From: Caldisericota bacterium
GTDB taxonomy: Bacteria > Caldisericota > Caldisericia > Cryosericales > Cryosericaceae
Assembly (NCBI GenBank): GCA_030652945.1
Contig: JAUSAI010000027.1
Span: forward strand, 1 to 49,863
Reading direction: 5' to 3'
DNA length: 49,863 nucleotides
Every line of letters begins with the position of its first letter. Within the stretch, counting starts at the first letter, position 1. The translations under genes were made by a program, and so were the position numbers. Positions 9,452 to 17,997 of the stretch are shown here, piece by piece. The notes beneath the pieces are model-generated. The model saw only the letters and a list, made by a program, of their open reading frames with translations. It did not search any database and was not told the origin of the DNA.

Positions 9452-12400
9452 TTATTCTTCGTTGTCTTCGTACAGGTTCTTGACGCTCCTGCTGCGGGTA
9501 TCGCCCGCCTTGGGAAGAGTCTCAAGGTCGAGCCCAAGGCCTCTCAGCTCCTTGACGAGCACATTGAATGACTCGGGTTGGCCGGTCTCGAACAGATTGC
9601 TTCCCTTCGTCAGGCGCTCATACGCTATCCGACGCCCCTCAAGGTCGTCCGACTTCACGGTGAGCATCTCCTGGAGCACCGTCGATGCACCATAGGCCTC
9701 GAGTGCCCAGACTTCCATTTCTCCGAACCGCTGGCCACCAAACTGAGCTTTCCCCCCGATAGGCTGCTGAGTAATGAGGGTGTATCGTCCAGTGGACCGC
9801 GCGTGCATCTTGTCCTCGGCAAGATGAATCAGTTTGAGAATGTAGGCTTCGCCAACGGTGACCTGGTTGTCGAAGTACCCTCCATCAATTCCGTCTCGTA
9901 CGCTCTCTTTGCCCGAATCGCTCATGCCAGCCTTGAGCAGTAGTCCGCGAATCTCCTCCTCGGTAGCTCCATTGAAGACCGGCGTAACGGCACGAACGTT
10001 CAGCTTTCGGGCGGCCATTCCCAAGCTCGCCTCGAGAAGCTGTCCAATGTTCATGCGCGAGGGGACTCCCAGAGGACTCAGAATGACGTCGACAGGCGTA
10101 CCATCCTCGAGGAACGGCATGTCCTCCAGGGGAAGAATGCGCGTAATGACACCCTTGTTGCCATGTCGGCCTGCGACCTTGTCACCCACAATGATCTTCC
10201 GCTTCTTGGCCACATAGACCTTGACGATCCGTTCGACCCCCACTGGCAAGGCATCGCTGGTACTGTCCTTCGTAATCTCCTGGACATCGATGACGACACC
10301 ATCTTCTCCAGGTGGAACCTTGTATGACGTATTCTTGTAGTCGCGCGCCTTGTCGTGAAACAGTGCAAAGTAGACTCGGACTTCGGGTGACTCTTCCTGT
10401 TCAGCCCGAGGCGTTATCTTCCCCACCAGCACATCCTCGGCTTTGACGTGAGCTCCTACGCGCACGATACCGCGTTCGTCGAGGTGGCGCGTCAGTTCCT
10501 TCGAGACATTCGGGGGGTCTCGCGTGATCTCTTCCTTTCCAAACTCCGTAGAACGCACTTCTATCTTGTGTTCCTTGATGTGGATGGATGAGAGGCTGTC
10601 ATCGTGAACCAGTCTCTCGCTGACAATCACGCCGTCCTGATAGTTGTATCCACGCCATGGAACGTACGCCAGAAGCAGATTCTTCCCCAGCGCAAGCTCG
10701 CCATCAGCGCACGCATATCCGTTCGCAAGAAGATCCCCGACATGTACCTCATCCCCGGCAGAGACAGCAGGGTGCTGATTGATGCACGTATCCTGGTTTG
10801 TCCGCTTGAACTTCAGGAGTTCGTACGTGCGCGGGCGCGGCACCGAAACATGAGTGACGCCGTTCTTCGCAAGCAGGATAAGGTCGTCTCGCGTGAGTCT
10901 CCGGCCTATGGCCAGTTTCCTCGTTCTCGGCTTCTTGAGCTTGATATCTTCGGCAAGCGTCTGCCCTGCAAGCGATCCATTGACCCGGAATAGCTCATAG
11001 ACAGAAGCCCGTGCTGGGTCGAAGGTCAGGACGCTGGCGTTTCGATCCTGCTCGAATAGGCGATGCAGTGAAGTCTCGCTGACCACGAGACCCGCCGCAT
11101 CACGGAGGTCCTTGGTCGAGGAGACAGTGAGAATGTGATGCCCAAGCACCTGCTGCCCGATGGGTGTCATCGTGAGAGTCTGGAGTGCGACCTCTTCGGT
11201 CTCATTGCCGAATAGCCCAACCACCGGCAACGAGTCTACCTTGGCATTGTTGATGAGCCGTCCCAGCAGCGTCTCGGTGATCTTGGTGCCGGCCTTGTGG
11301 ATCTTGCTCTTGCCCTCCTGGACGTCTATCGCGAGAGTCCTGCCAACGAGATCATCATTGGTTTGGATCTCAATGAGGTCCTTGAGCGAGTTCTGCACAA
11401 TAGAACCGGCCGGTACGTACTGAAACGATTCAATTCCCTGATCAGGCATGGCATCAAGCTGTTCCCGTGTCAGTTCGTGTCCGACCATCTGCAGTACGTC
11501 ACTGGAAACGGCCTCCGGAAGGAACGATATCGGCACCATACGTACATCTCCTGAGCGGGCTGCTTCCACAGCCGCATCGGAGGCGAGCATCACGGGGACA
11601 ACGTCAACCTGGACGTTCCCCTCCCGGAGGCTGGCTGCGTCTGGCTCCGGAGACACACGGACCTTCTCTGCATCCACGTATGTTACTACACCATCCAGAT
11701 CGCACAGAACCAAGTCGCCGTTGTCGTGAACGACGCGGCCCTCCATGCTGGTCGAAACGCGCGCCCGATCAGGATTGACGAGCGGAACCGCCTGGCGCTG
11801 CATATTGCAGCCCATAAGTGCCCGGTTGGCGTCGTCATGTTCGAGAAACGGGATCAGGGAGGCTGATACGCCAAATACCTGTGCGGGAACAAGGTCGATG
11901 TAATCGATCTTCCCAGCCGACAGCTCTTTGGGAAGGATTTCTCCTCCCTCCGATCGCTGACGAGCAATGACAGTACGGGATATGACGCGGTTGCGCTCGT
12001 CTACGTCGGTGTTGGCTTGAGCGATGGAGTGACGTTCCTCCTCCTCAGCATCCATGTAGACGACACCGGCCTCGTCTTTGCGTCCATGCTGGACATGAGC
12101 ATACGGGGCGGTAATGAAGCCATATTCGTCGAGTCTGGCATACGAACTGAGGCTGTTGATGAGCCCGATGTTCCCGCCTTCCGGTGTTTCGATGGGACAG
12201 ATGCGGCTATAGTGCGAAGAGTGAATGTCTCGTACCTCGACTCCAGCCCGTTTTCGGTTGAGTCCTCCCGGTCCGAGAGAGCTGAGGCGACGCTTGTGCG
12301 CAAGACTGGAGAGCGGGTTGATCTGCTCCATGAATTGTGACAGCTGACTCTGCCCAAAGAAGTTGCGGATGGACGAGATGATAGGTTTCGTATTGAGAAC

Positions 12401-13651
12401 GTTCTGCAGATTCATCATCTGCTCAGGAGAGTAGATACTGACCTTGTCCTTGGTTGCCTTTGCAACCTTGAGCATGCTGTCCTGTACCTCTTCCGCCAGC
12501 AACTCACCTACCCGTCGAATGCGCCGGTTGGCAAGACTGTCGATGTCATCGAAATTTGCCTTGCGTTCGCGAATGTCGATGAGGTGATGCATGACAGCGA
12601 TATAGTCTTCCTTGGTGAGGATAGGAGAAACATTCTTGAGGCCAAATCGTCTGTCGATCTTGTAGCGCCCAATCGGATTAAACGTGTTGTACGACGGGTC
12701 CAGCAGCAGCGTGGAAAGCAGGTTCTGTGCCGCTTCAGGGGTCAGCCGCTCCTTGGGCTGCATCTCCTTGAAGATCTGTTTGACTGCTTCTTCCTGATTC
12801 GTGGTCTTGTCGGACTTGAGAGTGCGCAGTACCCAGCGATCCGGCTGTCTGCTTGTAACAACGAGACTCGTCGCATTGCGCTTTCGCAGCAACTCGACGG
12901 CTTTGGCCGTTATCGGCGCTCCCTCTTTGATGAGTTCCTTGCCGGTTGTTCCAAGAAGTGGCTCCGCTGCAGAGTACTCCGACTGGTCGTATGTCTGTTG
13001 AAGCTGGTCGACAGTCAGCCGCTCCGTTCTCTTCTCGGTGAACTCGCGCAGGATATCTTCGTTTGAATCCATGCCAAGCGCTTTCAATACAAGCGTTACG
13101 GGGATCTTGCGAGCCTTCTTGCGAAGACGTGTGTAGACGATCTCGTCCTTTCCTGCTTCGATTTCCATCCAGTTTCCGCGGTCAGGGATGAGCGTCACCA
13201 TATAGACTTGAGCTCCGGACAGCTTGTCCTTCCCGCCTTCAAAGTAGATGCCCGGTGACCGCACCAACTGTGACACAATGACGCGCTCGGCTCCGTTGAT
13301 GAGAAAGGTGCCATACGGAGTCATAAGCGGGATCTGTGTGACAATAAGAGCCTGCTCACGAATCTCCCCGGTCTCCTTATTGATGAGACGGAAGTTGGCA
13401 CGCACCATGGCCTCGTAACTTAGTCCCGCCTTGCGGCAGTCCTCCATGGATTTCGCCGGCTCCTCGACCTTGTGCGTCACGTACTCGATACGCAGCTTGG
13501 CCGTGTCAATTGGAAAGACTCTCGCAAAGATCTGGGCGAGGCCAGCCCCTAGAAGCCAGTCGTAGGAGGCTTTCTGGAGCTGGAGCAGGTCGGGCATCGT
13601 GTAGCTTGATTTGATTTTGGTAAAGTCTATAATATTGGTCGCCGCAGCCAT
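9452..13651 (-). CDS. rpoB: RNA polymerase beta subunit with large lineage insertion
   Basis: This 1,399-residue beta subunit has the usual blocks: FGQSQLSQFMEQINPL (432-447), PIETPEG (486-492), GELALGKN, GDKVAGRHGNKG (1156-1167) and GGQRFGEMEVWALEAYGA near the C-terminus. About 270 residues (roughly 675-945) stand between the YVDAEKV segment and the KFKRTNQDTCINQ segment, where E. coli has about 30; the insert holds two repeats of a G-x-T-L-A-x-D ... G-x-x-I pattern. Normally invariant E813 (E. coli numbering) is Gln1005, and the rifampicin region has Glu442, Ile444 and Gly493. The ATG has AGGAGA upstream and a strong promoter 48 nt away. It is the first gene of its operon. Confidence 0.97.
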   Translation of the reverse strand: MAAATNIIDFTKIKSSYTMPDLLQLQKASYDWLLGAGLAQIFARVFPIDTAKLRIEYVTHKVEEPAKSMEDCRKAGLSYEAMVRANFRLINKETGEIREQALIVTQIPLMTPYGTFLINGAERVIVSQLVRSPGIYFEGGKDKLSGAQVYMVTLIPDRGNWMEIEAGKDEIVYTRLRKKARKIPVTLVLKALGMDSNEDILREFTEKRTERLTVDQLQQTYDQSEYSAAEPLLGTTGKELIKEGAPITAKAVELLRKRNATSLVVTSRQPDRWVLRTLKSDKTTNQEEAVKQIFKEMQPKERLTPEAAQNLLSTLLLDPSYNTFNPIGRYKIDRRFGLKNVSPILTKEDYIAVMHHLIDIRERKANFDDIDSLANRRIRRVGELLAEEVQDSMLKVAKATKDKVSIYSPEQMMNLQNVLNTKPIISSIRNFFGQSQLSQFMEQINPLSSLAHKRRLSSLGPGGLNRKRAGVEVRDIHSSHYSRICPIETPEGGNIGLINSLSSYARLDEYGFITAPYAHVQHGRKDEAGVVYMDAEEEERHSIAQANTDVDERNRVISRTVIARQRSEGGEILPKELSAGKIDYIDLVPAQVFGVSASLIPFLEHDDANRALMGCNMQRQAVPLVNPDRARVSTSMEGRVVHDNGDLVLCDLDGVVTYVDAEKVRVSPEPDAASLREGNVQVDVVPVMLASDAAVEAARSGDVRMVPISFLPEAVSSDVLQMVGHELTREQLDAMPDQGIESFQYVPAGSIVQNSLKDLIEIQTNDDLVGRTLAIDVQEGKSKIHKAGTKITETLLGRLINNAKVDSLPVVGLFGNETEEVALQTLTMTPIGQQVLGHHILTVSSTKDLRDAAGLVVSETSLHRLFEQDRNASVLTFDPARASVYELFRVNGSLAGQTLAEDIKLKKPRTRKLAIGRRLTRDDLILLAKNGVTHVSVPRPRTYELLKFKRTNQDTCINQHPAVSAGDEVHVGDLLANGYACADGELALGKNLLLAYVPWRGYNYQDGVIVSERLVHDDSLSSIHIKEHKIEVRSTEFGKEEITRDPPNVSKELTRHLDERGIVRVGAHVKAEDVLVGKITPRAEQEESPEVRVYFALFHDKARDYKNTSYKVPPGEDGVVIDVQEITKDSTSDALPVGVERIVKVYVAKKRKIIVGDKVAGRHGNKGVITRILPLEDMPFLEDGTPVDVILSPLGVPSRMNIGQLLEASLGMAARKLNVRAVTPVFNGATEEEIRGLLLKAGMSDSGKESVRDGIDGGYFDNQVTVGEAYILKLIHLAEDKMHARSTGRYTLITQQPIGGKAQFGGQRFGEMEVWALEAYGASTVLQEMLTVKSDDLEGRRIAYERLTKGSNLFETGQPESFNVLVKELRGLGLDLETLPKAGDTRSRSVKNLYEDNEE

Positions 13652-13698
13652 GACTCTCCTTTCATTCCGGGATGGAGAAAGAAAACGGTCAAAATGAA

Positions 13699-13726
13699 AT
13701 TATACTCTCCCAAATGCGAGAGTCAA
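13699..13726 (-). promoter_or_regulatory. rpoB: Sigma-70-type promoter for rpoB operon
   Basis: On the minus strand: -35 TTGACT (13721-13726), 16-nt spacer, perfect -10 TATAAT (13699-13704). The start point would be near 13692, leaving a leader of about 40 nt. The stretch 13727-13854 between this promoter and the tandem repeats shows no gene or other structure I recognise. Confidence 0.8.
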
Positions 13727-13854
13727 CTGCATATTTGCCTCGCCCGGCCAACCGCACTCGTCCATGATGCCTTCCCACGTTTGCCGATCGGTTACTCTGT
13801 CGGTTCGCAGTTGCCGCGTCGTGATTCGTGGTACATGTCCTTTTCGGAGTCGCG

Positions 13855-13926
13855 GTCCCGTGAACGCACAGCAACTCACGTCCTTCTCAAGTCCCGTGAA
13901 CACACAGCGATTCACGTCCTTCTCAA
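13855..13926. repeat. Two tandem 36-bp repeats, each with an internal stem-loop
   Basis: Copies at 13855-13890 and 13891-13926 are 33/36 identical and directly abut. Each contains a short inverted repeat (CGTGAA...TTCACG in the second copy, CGTGA...TCACG in the first) around a loop of 10-12 nt. The second copy includes the glycosyltransferase stop codon, so the repeat spans the end of the V-ATPase transcription unit just before the rpoB promoter. The paired hairpins could act as a terminator or RNA-processing site; that is inference. Confidence 0.75.
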
Positions 13927-14580
13927 GCCATAGCGCAGCAGGATTCCGATGAAGCGCAGCGTATCCGTGAGCGAGTTGACCTTGCTGCGAGCTTCGCTTC
14001 GATAGATTGTCCGAGTAGGAACGAACCCTATGCGGTACCTTGCGCGCGCCGCTCTGAAGATCACCTCTGTCTCGAAGTCGTACTTGTCGGCTTCAAGGGG
14101 CAGCACAGCCACCGTCGCTAGCCTGTAGTAGCGGTATCCGTTCTGGCTATCGGGGATGTGTTGCTTGAGAAACAGCGTAGTGAGAAGGGACGAAGCGTAG
14201 TTGGCGAACCTCCTGATCAATGGCATCGTAGCGACATCCCCCATGCGGTTGCCAATGACCATGTCGTATCCCTTGGCAGCCTCCTGAACGAACGCGGGTA
14301 TCTCTGCGGGGTCATGCTGGCCGTCTGCGTCAAGCGTGATAGCTCCCTCAAAGCCCAGATCACGGAGGTATGCGAACCCGGTCTTTATTGCCGCACCCTT
14401 CCCCTTGTTCCTGTCATGCGAGACAACGGCGGCACCCGCCGCATGAGCAACGGCAGCTGTCGAGTCAGACGATCCATCGTCTACGACTACCACTGTGTCT
14501 GCATACGACAGGGCCTTGGCAACGACACCTGCGATATTGTGTTCCTCGTTGAACGCAGGAATGATGACGCCGAATCTCAT
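13912..14580 (-). CDS. Family 2 glycosyltransferase (dolichyl-phosphate-mannose synthase type)
   Basis: This 222-residue GT-A fold enzyme probably transfers a sugar from a nucleotide-sugar to a lipid carrier or glycolipid. It starts with the IIPAFNEE motif, followed by VVDDGSSDS (33-40) and the DADGQHD metal/donor motif (84-90), then the NRMGD region. No C-terminal membrane helices are evident, so it is the compact soluble or peripheral form. The ATG at 14580 overlaps the acyltransferase stop (ATGA) and has GGGGG upstream; an in-frame TTG at 14595 is less likely. Its partnership with an acyltransferase suggests envelope glycolipid synthesis. The exact donor and acceptor cannot be read from sequence. 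Confidence 0.88.
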   Translation of the reverse strand: MRFGVIIPAFNEEHNIAGVVAKALSYADTVVVVDDGSSDSTAAVAHAAGAAVVSHDRNKGKGAAIKTGFAYLRDLGFEGAITLDADGQHDPAEIPAFVQEAAKGYDMVIGNRMGDVATMPLIRRFANYASSLLTTLFLKQHIPDSQNGYRYYRLATVAVLPLEADKYDFETEVIFRAARARYRIGFVPTRTIYRSEARSKVNSLTDTLRFIGILLRYGLRRT

Positions 14581-15434
14581 TCGGCCCCCTGCCAATAGTT
14601 GTAGAAATTCAGAAACTGTGTGGGGTCGGCGCCGACGACAGCCTCATACTGCCGCGCGAACTCCTGAACAAACTCTGAGACGAACGACCGTTCATCTGCC
14701 GCCGCGGGGCTGATGGCTTCACCGAAGACGAGGTGGAACCTTCCGTCTGACTGACGTACCAGGAATCCGGGGATCCCGACAAGATGCTTGCGATAGGCCA
14801 ATACGGCTGCACCTCGAGGGAAGTACACTCGTCTGCCGAAGAACAGGACACTTTCTCCTACGTTCCCGAAACTCCGATCCGAGACAATCGCGGGAATACC
14901 TTCTGCCGGCAGATGTCTCAGCAGATCTCGCAACCCAAGCCTCATGTCATGCGCAACTACGCCAAACCTGTTCCTCGTGTCCGCATACAGCTTCTCCACC
15001 AGACGATCGCGGTGCGGAAGTGCGATAGCGTGGACTTGGTACCCGGCGTCACCGAGGACTGCCCCGGCCAGCTCCCAGCTGCCATAGTGTGCCGCCATGA
15101 TACACGCTGGAACACCACGAACTCTCGCATCGAGAAGTGTGCGTACATCTGCAGCATTGTCTATCATCCTCCGAACCTGGCTGCCGGTCAATGACGGCAA
15201 CCGGAAGAAGTCCACCATGTTTCGTCCGGCCTGGATGAATGTCTCGAACGCAAGGCCGGATCGCTCACGACGCTGGGCGTCCGGTCGAATCACCGCAAGA
15301 TTGGCGAAGACGCCCCTTCGTTCCGAGCGGTGGAGGGTGAAGTGCGCCACAGCAAAGATCCATCCGATTGCCGACGCTATCCCCAACGGGACTACTCGGG
15401 CCAGCCGAAACGCAATGTGATAGAGAAACCCCAC
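14577..15434 (-). CDS. LpxL/HtrB-family lipid acyltransferase
   Basis: The 285-residue product belongs to the lipid A biosynthesis acyltransferase family, which includes LpxL/LpxM and also the mycobacterial phosphatidylinositol-mannoside acyltransferase. An N-terminal hydrophobic segment (about residues 11-32) would anchor it in the inner membrane, and the catalytic H-x4-E motif is H116...E121 in AAHYGSWE. It has a GTG start with AGAGGA upstream, 9 nt after the Nudix gene, and overlaps the glycosyltransferase by 4 nt. The glycosyltransferase neighbour fits acylation of a glycolipid, either lipid A or another; no lpxA/C/D/B/K genes are in the window, so the substrate is open. Confidence 0.85.
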   Translation of the reverse strand: MGFLYHIAFRLARVVPLGIASAIGWIFAVAHFTLHRSERRGVFANLAVIRPDAQRRERSGLAFETFIQAGRNMVDFFRLPSLTGSQVRRMIDNAADVRTLLDARVRGVPACIMAAHYGSWELAGAVLGDAGYQVHAIALPHRDRLVEKLYADTRNRFGVVAHDMRLGLRDLLRHLPAEGIPAIVSDRSFGNVGESVLFFGRRVYFPRGAAVLAYRKHLVGIPGFLVRQSDGRFHLVFGEAISPAAADERSFVSEFVQEFARQYEAVVGADPTQFLNFYNYWQGAE

Positions 15435-15443
15435 TGAGATCCT

Positions 15444-15992
15444 CTACTGCGTCCCGAACCGCGCGTACCACAAGACGCCTACAATGGTCTTGGCGTCCAC
15501 TATCGTTCCTCTCCTGCAGCGGTCCAGGACTTCATCCATCGGAATCACAGCAGATCGAATGAACTCGTCGTCATCAAGTGACTGATCCCCCTTCGTGAGA
15601 CCTTGCGCAACATACAGGACGATTCGCTCGTCCAGAATCCCCGGACTGGGCCAGAAGCCGATGGACCGAGTCCACAGTGAAGCAGTGTAGCCTGTTTCCT
15701 CGCGCAGTTCGCGGCGAGCAGCGGCGAGAAAGGACTCTCCAACGTTCCTGCGGCCGGCTGGTATCTCGAGCATGAGCGCATTGCTTGTCGGCCGATACTG
15801 TCGCACCAGTACAATCCGCTGATCTTCTGTCAAAGCAAGAACGCCTACCGCTCCCCCCGGATACGTCACAACGTCTCTATGAACCATGCTGCCATCCGGG
15901 AGTCTGACAATCTTGTCCAGCACAGCAATCGCCGCCCCATGATACGCCTCATGAGTAGAACAGACAGATTGCGTCAGGGTACGGTGCTTCAT
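15444..15992 (-). CDS. Nudix hydrolase (ADP-ribose pyrophosphatase type)
   Basis: The 182-residue protein carries a complete Nudix box beginning at Gly80 (G-x5-E-x7-RELREETGY, 80-102), preceded by the LEIPAG stretch typical of ADP-sugar pyrophosphatases. The expected reaction is hydrolysis of ADP-ribose or a related nucleoside-diphosphate sugar to nucleoside monophosphate and sugar phosphate, with Mg2+ bound by the box glutamates. Its ATG overlaps the stop of V-ATPase subunit D as TGATG, so it is translationally coupled to the ATPase operon. The biological reason for that link is not clear. Substrate specificity is inferred from family resemblance only. Confidence 0.9.
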   Translation of the reverse strand: MKHRTLTQSVCSTHEAYHGAAIAVLDKIVRLPDGSMVHRDVVTYPGGAVGVLALTEDQRIVLVRQYRPTSNALMLEIPAGRRNVGESFLAAARRELREETGYTASLWTRSIGFWPSPGILDERIVLYVAQGLTKGDQSLDDDEFIRSAVIPMDEVLDRCRRGTIVDAKTIVGVLWYARFGTQ

Positions 15993-16612
15993 CAGTGAGA
16001 AAGGATCATCTCCTTGATTTTGAGCAATCTGGTAATGGTGGCTCGTTCGCCTTCATCCAGTTTGGACGATATGAAGCGGATCGTCTCTTCCAAGTTCGGG
16101 ATCATCACGTACTCGAGCGCATTCACGCGCCGACGGGTGCGTTCGATTTCGTCGGCCATCAGACGGATTCCCGTCTCTATCTCTGCTACCTTCATGAGAG
16201 AAGGCAGCAGCCGATAGAGATGCAGGAGCGATGCTTCGATGCCCGCACCGTCTATGCCTGAGAATGTTGGAGACTCGAACTTCTCAACGGAAAAGGTCAG
16301 TTTGGGAAGAGGAACGTTCATGACCGATTGCGTCAGAACGCGAACGTCGAGTTCGGTCGACGTCGTACGTGAGAGAATGTCGACAACATCCACCGGATAC
16401 CCGGCGGTCTGTCCGACGAAGTCGGCAAGGATAGTCGGCAGTTCTCTGCTGACTCTTCTCTGGTAGCGAACGTACTGTTCAGCAAGTTCGATGAACCGCT
16501 TCATGAGGCCTTCCTGCTTGTCCTTCAGAAGCTTGTGTCCACGCTTTGCCAGCTGGTGCCGCTTGCGCAGGCGCAACAGCTCCATGCGCGTGGGGTTGAC
16601 CCTGAGAATCAT
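15992..16612 (-). CDS. ntpD: V-type ATPase subunit D (central rotor stalk)
   Basis: The 206-residue product is subunit D, which forms the coiled-coil rotor shaft inside the A3B3 head. The N-terminal [14 protein letters not shown] segment is diagnostic, and both ends are long charged helices, the C-terminal one containing [13 protein letters not shown]. The ATG overlaps the subunit B stop as ATGA, and its own stop overlaps the Nudix start. Length and position, last of the nine ATPase genes, agree with the Enterococcus hirae ntp order. Confidence 0.96.
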   Translation of the reverse strand: MILRVNPTRMELLRLRKRHQLAKRGHKLLKDKQEGLMKRFIELAEQYVRYQRRVSRELPTILADFVGQTAGYPVDVVDILSRTTSTELDVRVLTQSVMNVPLPKLTFSVEKFESPTFSGIDGAGIEASLLHLYRLLPSLMKVAEIETGIRLMADEIERTRRRVNALEYVMIPNLEETIRFISSKLDEGERATITRLLKIKEMILSH

Positions 16613-17997
16613 CGGCTACTTGATGCAGATGGCTTCGGCATGTACTTCTCGACCATGGCCGGCGCCACTCGCTTCAGCTCTGGCAAGGGCAGCATCGCCA
16701 GCAGGTCCCACCCAATGTCGAGCGTCCGCTCGATGGTTCTGTTTTCGTCGTGCGCCTGGTGCACGAAGCGGCGTTCGAACTCCTCGGAGAAACGTACGAA
16801 TGTACGGTCTGTCTCGGTCAATGCCGACTCGCCAAGGACAACCGCCAGCTCCTTTCCATCGCGTCCACGCGCATATGCTGCAAAGAGCTCGTTCAACAGG
16901 CCCGCATGGTCTTCGCGCGTCTTGCCACGACCGATACCCTTGTCTTTGAGGCGCGACAGGGACGGCAGCACATCGATGGGCGGATACACACCGGCCTGGT
17001 GCAGGGAACGGCTCAGGAAGATCTGCCCTTCGGTAATGTATCCGGTAAGATCCGGAATCGGATGCGTCTTGTCATCCTCAGGCATGGTGAGAATCGGCAG
17101 TTGGGTGATCGAACCCTTCTTTCCCTTGATACGCCCTGCTCGTTCATAGATCGTAGCAAGGTCGGTGTACAGATACCCTGGGTAGCCTCTACGTCCCGGG
17201 ACCTCCTTGCGAGCCGCCGAAACCTCACGCAATGCCTCACAGTAGTTGGTCATATCCGACAGAATGACGAGCACGTGCATCCCCAGCTCGAAAGCCAGAT
17301 ACTCGGCAGCCGACAGGGCGAAGCGAGGGGTGGCAATGCGCTCGATGACCGGGTCGCTGGCCAGATTCATGAAGAGCACGGACTGGTTGATTGCCCCACT
17401 ACGCTTGAAATCGCTGATGAAGAAGTCCGCCTCTTCGAACGTGATCCCCATTGCGCCAAAAACAACCGCGAACTCGTCATCGCCCGCAAGAACGCGTGCC
17501 TGACGTGCAATCTGAGCAGCCAGCTCGGCGTGAGGCAGTCCACTGCCGGAGAATACTGGCAGCTTCTGGCCGCGCACAAGCGTGTTCAATCCATCGATTG
17601 CGGATATTCCCGTCTGAATGAACTCGTCTGGATAGTCCCGAGCATACGGATTCATCGGATTGCCGTTGATGTCCACCAATCTCTCGGGCAAGATGGGGGC
17701 GCACTCATCGATGGGCTGGCCAAGCCCGCCGAAAACTCTCCCGACAATGTCCCGCGACACGCCGAACTGCACGCCGTGTCCCAGAAATCGAGTGACCGTC
17801 TGGCCAAGGTTCATGCCAGAGGTTCCCTCGAATACCTGCACTAGCACGGTTCCGCTTGACGCCTCAAGGACCTGCCCCCGGCGCAATCCCGCAACCGTAC
17901 GAAACTCGACGAGCTCCCCGTACTTGACGCCCGGCGTTCCTTCAAGCAGGACCAGCGGCCCAACAATTTCCCTTGTCGTGCGGTAGTCCCTATTCAC
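16609..17997 (-). CDS. ntpB: V-type ATPase subunit B (non-catalytic head subunit)
   Basis: The 462-residue subunit B alternates with catalytic subunit A in the V1 head. In place of a true Walker A it has [11 protein letters not shown], as expected for B. The blocks [19 protein letters not shown] and [23 protein letters not shown] are conserved. The GTG start has a GGAGGAG SD; the gene overlaps subunit A by 8 nt and subunit D by 4 nt, consistent with stoichiometric coupled translation. Confidence 0.97.
   Translation of the reverse strand: MNRDYRTTREIVGPLVLLEGTPGVKYGELVEFRTVAGLRRGQVLEASSGTVLVQVFEGTSGMNLGQTVTRFLGHGVQFGVSRDIVGRVFGGLGQPIDECAPILPERLVDINGNPMNPYARDYPDEFIQTGISAIDGLNTLVRGQKLPVFSGSGLPHAELAAQIARQARVLAGDDEFAVVFGAMGITFEEADFFISDFKRSGAINQSVLFMNLASDPVIERIATPRFALSAAEYLAFELGMHVLVILSDMTNYCEALREVSAARKEVPGRRGYPGYLYTDLATIYERAGRIKGKKGSITQLPILTMPEDDKTHPIPDLTGYITEGQIFLSRSLHQAGVYPPIDVLPSLSRLKDKGIGRGKTREDHAGLLNELFAAYARGRDGKELAVVLGESALTETDRTFVRFSEEFERRFVHQAHDENRTIERTLDIGWDLLAMLPLPELKRVAPAMVEKYMPKPSASSSR

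Noticed and set aside
13700-13915. 71-residue minus-strand frame between the glycosyltransferase and rpoB
   Set aside because: It runs through the tandem repeats and the rpoB promoter, and has no protein-like motif.
13855-13926. CRISPR array
   Set aside because: Only two abutting repeats, with no spacer between them and no cas gene nearby.
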